Shown here piece by piece: positions 59,936 to 64,000 of a DNA stretch of 64,000 bases. The number at the start of each line of letters is the position of its first letter. The first letter of the stretch is position 1. The notes beneath the pieces are model-generated. The model worked only from the letters and a program-made list of their open reading frames with translations, did not search any database and had not been told where the DNA came from. The translations under genes and the position numbers were made by a program. Origin of the DNA: Phymorhynchus buccinoides (lineage: Eukaryota > Mollusca > Gastropoda > Neogastropoda > Raphitomidae); the NCBI GenBank assembly GCA_017654935.2, contig CM065711.1, positions 30,775,536 through 30,839,535 on the forward strand, written 5' to 3'.

Positions 59936-62628
59936 TATTTTCACATTTTTGGATTTGCTGAATCCCGATTAACCGATCATATGTCTGATCCAGAAATGAC
60001 GATTCCAGGATATGAAATTGTTCGAAAGGATGCTCTCTGTTCTAAAGAAACAGGTCTACTTGTATATGTTCAAAAGAGCATTAAATTTAAAAGAGTTATA
60101 CCACGTGATTCTCACCATATTGAATCTATCTTTATACAAGTTAATTTCAAAAGATCCCAACCAATCATATTAGCCTTCATTTATCGTAACCCAGCCGAAC
60201 ACGCTGAATGGATTGACAATTTTATTCTCTTAATGGAAGACGTTTCTATGTTAACTGATGGAATAATACTCCTAGGTGACTTCAATCTCGATCTTCTAAA
60301 GTGTCCAAAGACTTGGATCCGTTCATATGAATCGTTTAATTTTGACCAATTAATTGACCTACCCACAAGAGTAACCCCTACAAGCAAAACCCTTTTAGAC
60401 CACATTTATACAACATCTAAAAATAATATAGTTGAAGTGTGCTCACCAGTATATGGTTGCAGTGATCACTATCCAGTATGTTTTACTTGGAATAAAAAAG
60501 GAATAAAAATCCCTAAAAGCAGTCATAAATACATTCGATATAGACATTTCTCTCACTTTAACGAAGAAACGTTTTTGCACGATTTATCAAATTCCTGTAT
60601 TTCTTGGGTTTATCAATTTACAAATCCTGATGAAGCATTCGAAGTGTGTGGTACCATAGTTTCTTAACAATATATGACAAACATGCACCTTTCAAAACAA
60701 AACGCATGCGCGACAATCCCAAATTACCATGGCTTTCTAAAGATGTCGAGGAAGCAATGAAATTACGTGATTCTTGTGTAGCAACAGGTAATAAAGAAGA
60801 AACTGCTAAACAAAAAAATAAAGTTACCTATCTTAAACGTGCATCGAAAAAAGAGTATTTTCAAAATCTTGTTTCTGAGAATACCAATACCAAATCTATT
60901 TGGAATTGTATTAACCAACTAAGTAACAAACATGTCAACAATATATCAACTGTCAGTAAAGAGCTATCTCCAGAAAAACTCAATGTACATTTCAGTGAAG
61001 TTGCCCAGTCAACAGTACCCAATGATAAATCTCATTTAAACGATTTACACCCCCTTAAACAATTCTGTGACTCAAAAAACATAACTTCCGAACTTAATAT
61101 CCCATTAATGTCAGTTTATGAAGTTTACACCGCTCTTTCCAACTTAAAGCAAACATGCTCCCGTGGTCTGGATGAAATCGATGGGAAAATTCTTAAAATT
61201 GCTGCCCCTATCATTTCCGAAACCCTCACTTATGTCTATAATCTTTGCTTAAGTAAGAATCAGATTCCCAAAGCTTTCAAAGTAGCCAAAGTAATACCAA
61301 TTTATAAATCAGGTGACCCAGACAATCCTTCAAACTACCGACCTATTTCTCTTCTATCTACCCTCTCAAAACCATTAGAAGACCACTTTAGAAAACACAT
61401 CCTTGCTCATTTTGAGCGATTCAATTTGCTCCATCCTAATCAATCCGGTTTTAGGAAACACCATTCCTGCCATTCTGCACTTACAAATTTAATCGATAAA
61501 TGGCTATCCAATATAAACAATAACTTAATTACTGGTGTCCTTTTTATAGACTTTGCTAAAGCTTTTGACGTGATTGATCATGTGTTGCTCTTAAAAAAGC
61601 TAACATTATACGGCCTCTCTAGTAATACCAGAGAATTAATGTCGTCATTCTTAGATGAAAGATACCAACTTGTTTTCACTAATGGTAAAAAATCCTCTCT
61701 CCTCCCTTTAAAATATGGAATTCCTCAAGGGTCAATCCTTGGCCCGATCCTCTTTTCAATTTATATTAATGATTTGCCTCTCAATTTTCAAGCTCTCTGT
61801 GACATGTTCGCGGATGATACTACTCTCCATACAAGCAACTCCAAGGTAGAAAACATAGTTCATGCATTGCAAGAAAGTATCAATCAGTTAACAGAATGGT
61901 CTGAACTAAACCACATGAGTCTAAATCCTAACAAAACTAAATTCATGCTTGTCACCACTAGGCAAAAACGACAACTTTTTTCCTGTTCTCTCCCCTTGCA
62001 CATAAATGGTAACGATATTGAAGAAGTTAACTCACATAAAGTACTAGGGGTCTTAATTGATAATAATTTATCTTGGTCTAACCATGTACAAACTCTTTGT
62101 AAAACAATTTCCAAGAAAATATATCTTCTATGCAAAATAAAACACTTTCTAAACACAGATTCACGCAAAATTTTCTTCCATGCATACATTGATTCTCACA
62201 TAAACTATTCGTCTACACTCTGGGATTCAGCAAGTGAGCAAACCCTAAAGCCACTGCATAGTCTCTATAGACGAGCACTGAAATTAGTCTTACTAAAATC
62301 ATCGAGTCTTACTCAATCCGATTATGTATCATTAGACATTCTCCCTCTTCATTTTAAATTAAGATATAATAAGGCAATATTTATGTTCAAAATTATGTCA
62401 GGCTATGCTCCTCCTTCTTTACAAGAAAAATTTCAATTCAACATGAAACATCTTCCTCATAGACTGATGTTACCTCTTCCCAAATTAGATTTATTCAAAT
62501 CTAGCTTACAATATGCAGGAGGTCTCCTTTGGAACGGCATTTCTTCCCAATTTAACGTTCATGTTTGTTTAAACACATTCAAAAAAAGATATCATCAAAT
62601 ACTCATGAAGGAATACTCTAGCTCATAA
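59936..62628 (+). pseudogene. LINE ORF2: endonuclease and reverse transcriptase
   Basis: Encodes the nicking endonuclease and reverse transcriptase that insert the element by target-primed copying. Endonuclease: AESRL near 59956 (catalytic Glu), LGDFNLDL near 60275, and SDHYPV near 60460, so the first ~40 residues are missing. After GTGTGTGG at 60645-60652, with one GT too many, the frame changes and the rest is open for 660 codons: linker PWLSKDVEEA, RT blocks with FIDFAKAFD, GIPQGSILGP, the active site FADDTT near 61808, and a long C-terminus (LDILPLHFKLRYNKAIF) to TAA at 62626. Clade is judged from FADDTT and the C-terminal pattern as L2/CR1-like; Jockey-group membership is not excluded. 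Confidence 0.88.
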
Positions 62629-63035
62629 TATCCAAGAATGTCTACTTAATATCCTTTTTTAAATATCTCATTTGTTATAATACATGCTTATGTGTTAAGT
62701 CTTCTTTTATGTACATTGTATTTACTATGCATTATTTTTACTGCATATATTGCTTCATTTCTTCCATTTTATTCTGTTCTTTTATTTTGACCTCCCTCTC
62801 TCTGTATCTGTCTGTCTGTCTGTCTGTCTGTCCTTGTCTCAGTCTCGTTAATTGATGTAATTTATTTTATTTATATGCCTTGCACGGTGGTCCGCGTCCT
62901 TGATTGAAGGTTGGTTTTTTTCTTGTATGATGTCTTTTTTGTCTATTTGTATTTTTTAATTTTATTTTATTTTGGTTCTGAGGGCCGGATGAAAAAAAGC
63001 CGGTTATTGTGCTTATTCCGCTTTTCCTCAATAAA
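62629..63035 (+). other. LINE 3' UTR
   Basis: AT-rich, with (TGTC)n at 62809-62831. No other gene. Confidence 0.75.
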
Positions 63036-63199
63036 AAAACATTCGTTCGTTTCGTTCGTTCGTTCGTTCTCTCTGCTTCTGTGTCTCTGTCTCTCCCCAT
63101 ACTTTGTTCTGTTTTAAACACATACTTATTTAAGGTTAATGTTGTGTGTGCAAAACAATATGCATACTTAACTCATTATGGAGACATATAGATAAATAG

Positions 63200-63600
<401 letters not shown>

Positions 63601-64000
63601 ATATGTCCTTAAAAATTGCTGTCAAAAATGGCAAAATATATTCCTTCTGTTGCTAATACTGAGCTCAAACACACAACAGAAGGAAACCAAGATCCACAGA
63701 ACTACTCGTCCCTAGAACGTCATGGCGAGCGTCACTCATTTCACAAGCTTATTTTGGAATGGTAACTCTTAAATTTCTTTGCCTGCAGCTTTCTGAATTA
63801 CGTCATGTTGTAAAATACGTCATGAACGGGTTCTGATTGACCCAGACTAAAAGTTCAGAGCATCATTGATTTACAATTTGTGATAGTTTTTTCAATAAAA
63901 AAAAATAAAACAGAAAATACCGTCACTCATTTCACAGCGTAACACCGTGAACAAAATTGAACTGTATCTAAGATAACCTCCAGTAGAAGGTCACACAGTT
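63601..64000. other. Intergenic end of window
   Basis: ACGTCACTCATTTCACA recurs at about 63731 and 63920. No gene seen. Confidence 0.45.

Larger units (their letters stand above)
59936..63070 (+). mobile_element. L2/CR1-type LINE, 5'-truncated
   Basis: Starts inside the endonuclease domain right after a CT microsatellite and ends with AATAAAAAAACATTCG and (TTCG)n at 63036-63070, the short tandem tail usual for L2/CR1 elements. A 3' hairpin-like GCCGGATG...GCCGG precedes the tail. One lesion is seen: a two-base frame change near 60645-60651. Confidence 0.9.

Overview
The window is animal DNA. It has spliced genes with GT-AG introns, C2H2 zinc-finger genes, several classes of retrotransposon, tRNA-derived SINEs, very many simple repeats and a short TTAGGG tract. 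The SINE central domain and the general repeat style suggest a marine mollusc, probably a gastropod, but that is an inference. About 1 kb is unsequenced (two 500-N scaffold gaps at 27468-27967 and 58501-59000).

Layout. 0.8-6.9 kb: a Ty3/Gypsy-type LTR retrotransposon on the + strand with two very similar LTRs but a badly damaged gag-pol. 7-12 kb: repeats, including a 119-bp palindrome and a diverged ~0.8 kb tandem duplication. 12.1-25.0 kb: the best gene, a ZNFX1-like superfamily-1 RNA helicase on the - strand, resolved here into five exons whose phases all agree. Its third intron holds a 5.4 kb transposon-like insertion with a 6-bp target duplication. 25-34 kb: dispersed repeats, SINEs, a foldback element and LINE fragments. 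35-36 kb: (ACT/CAC)n. 38.9-41.5 kb: a decayed Jockey-type LINE on the - strand. 41.6-48.5 kb: microsatellites and MITEs. 48.9-49.7 kb: an array of 50-bp repeats. 49.7-51.5 kb and 55.6-56.3 kb: two related C2H2 zinc-finger loci on the - strand, each broken at about three places. 51.9-54.3 kb: SINEs and degenerate tandem repeats. 57.6-59.7 kb: CT and CA microsatellites around the second gap. 59.9-63.1 kb: a 5'-truncated but otherwise nearly intact L2/CR1-type LINE on the + strand.

How the parts relate. The only gene with strong support for function is the helicase, a relative of ZNFX1, which in other animals acts in RNA-based antiviral defence and small-RNA inheritance. Mobile DNA has repeatedly altered the genes here. 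Removing the transposon from intron 3 restores an intron of ~0.9 kb like its neighbours. One repeat family lies at or within 20 bp of the 5' splice sites of two different exons. The C-terminal tail of the first zinc-finger protein is built from a tandemly amplified 57-bp unit that carries the terminal sequence of a piggyBac-like MITE.
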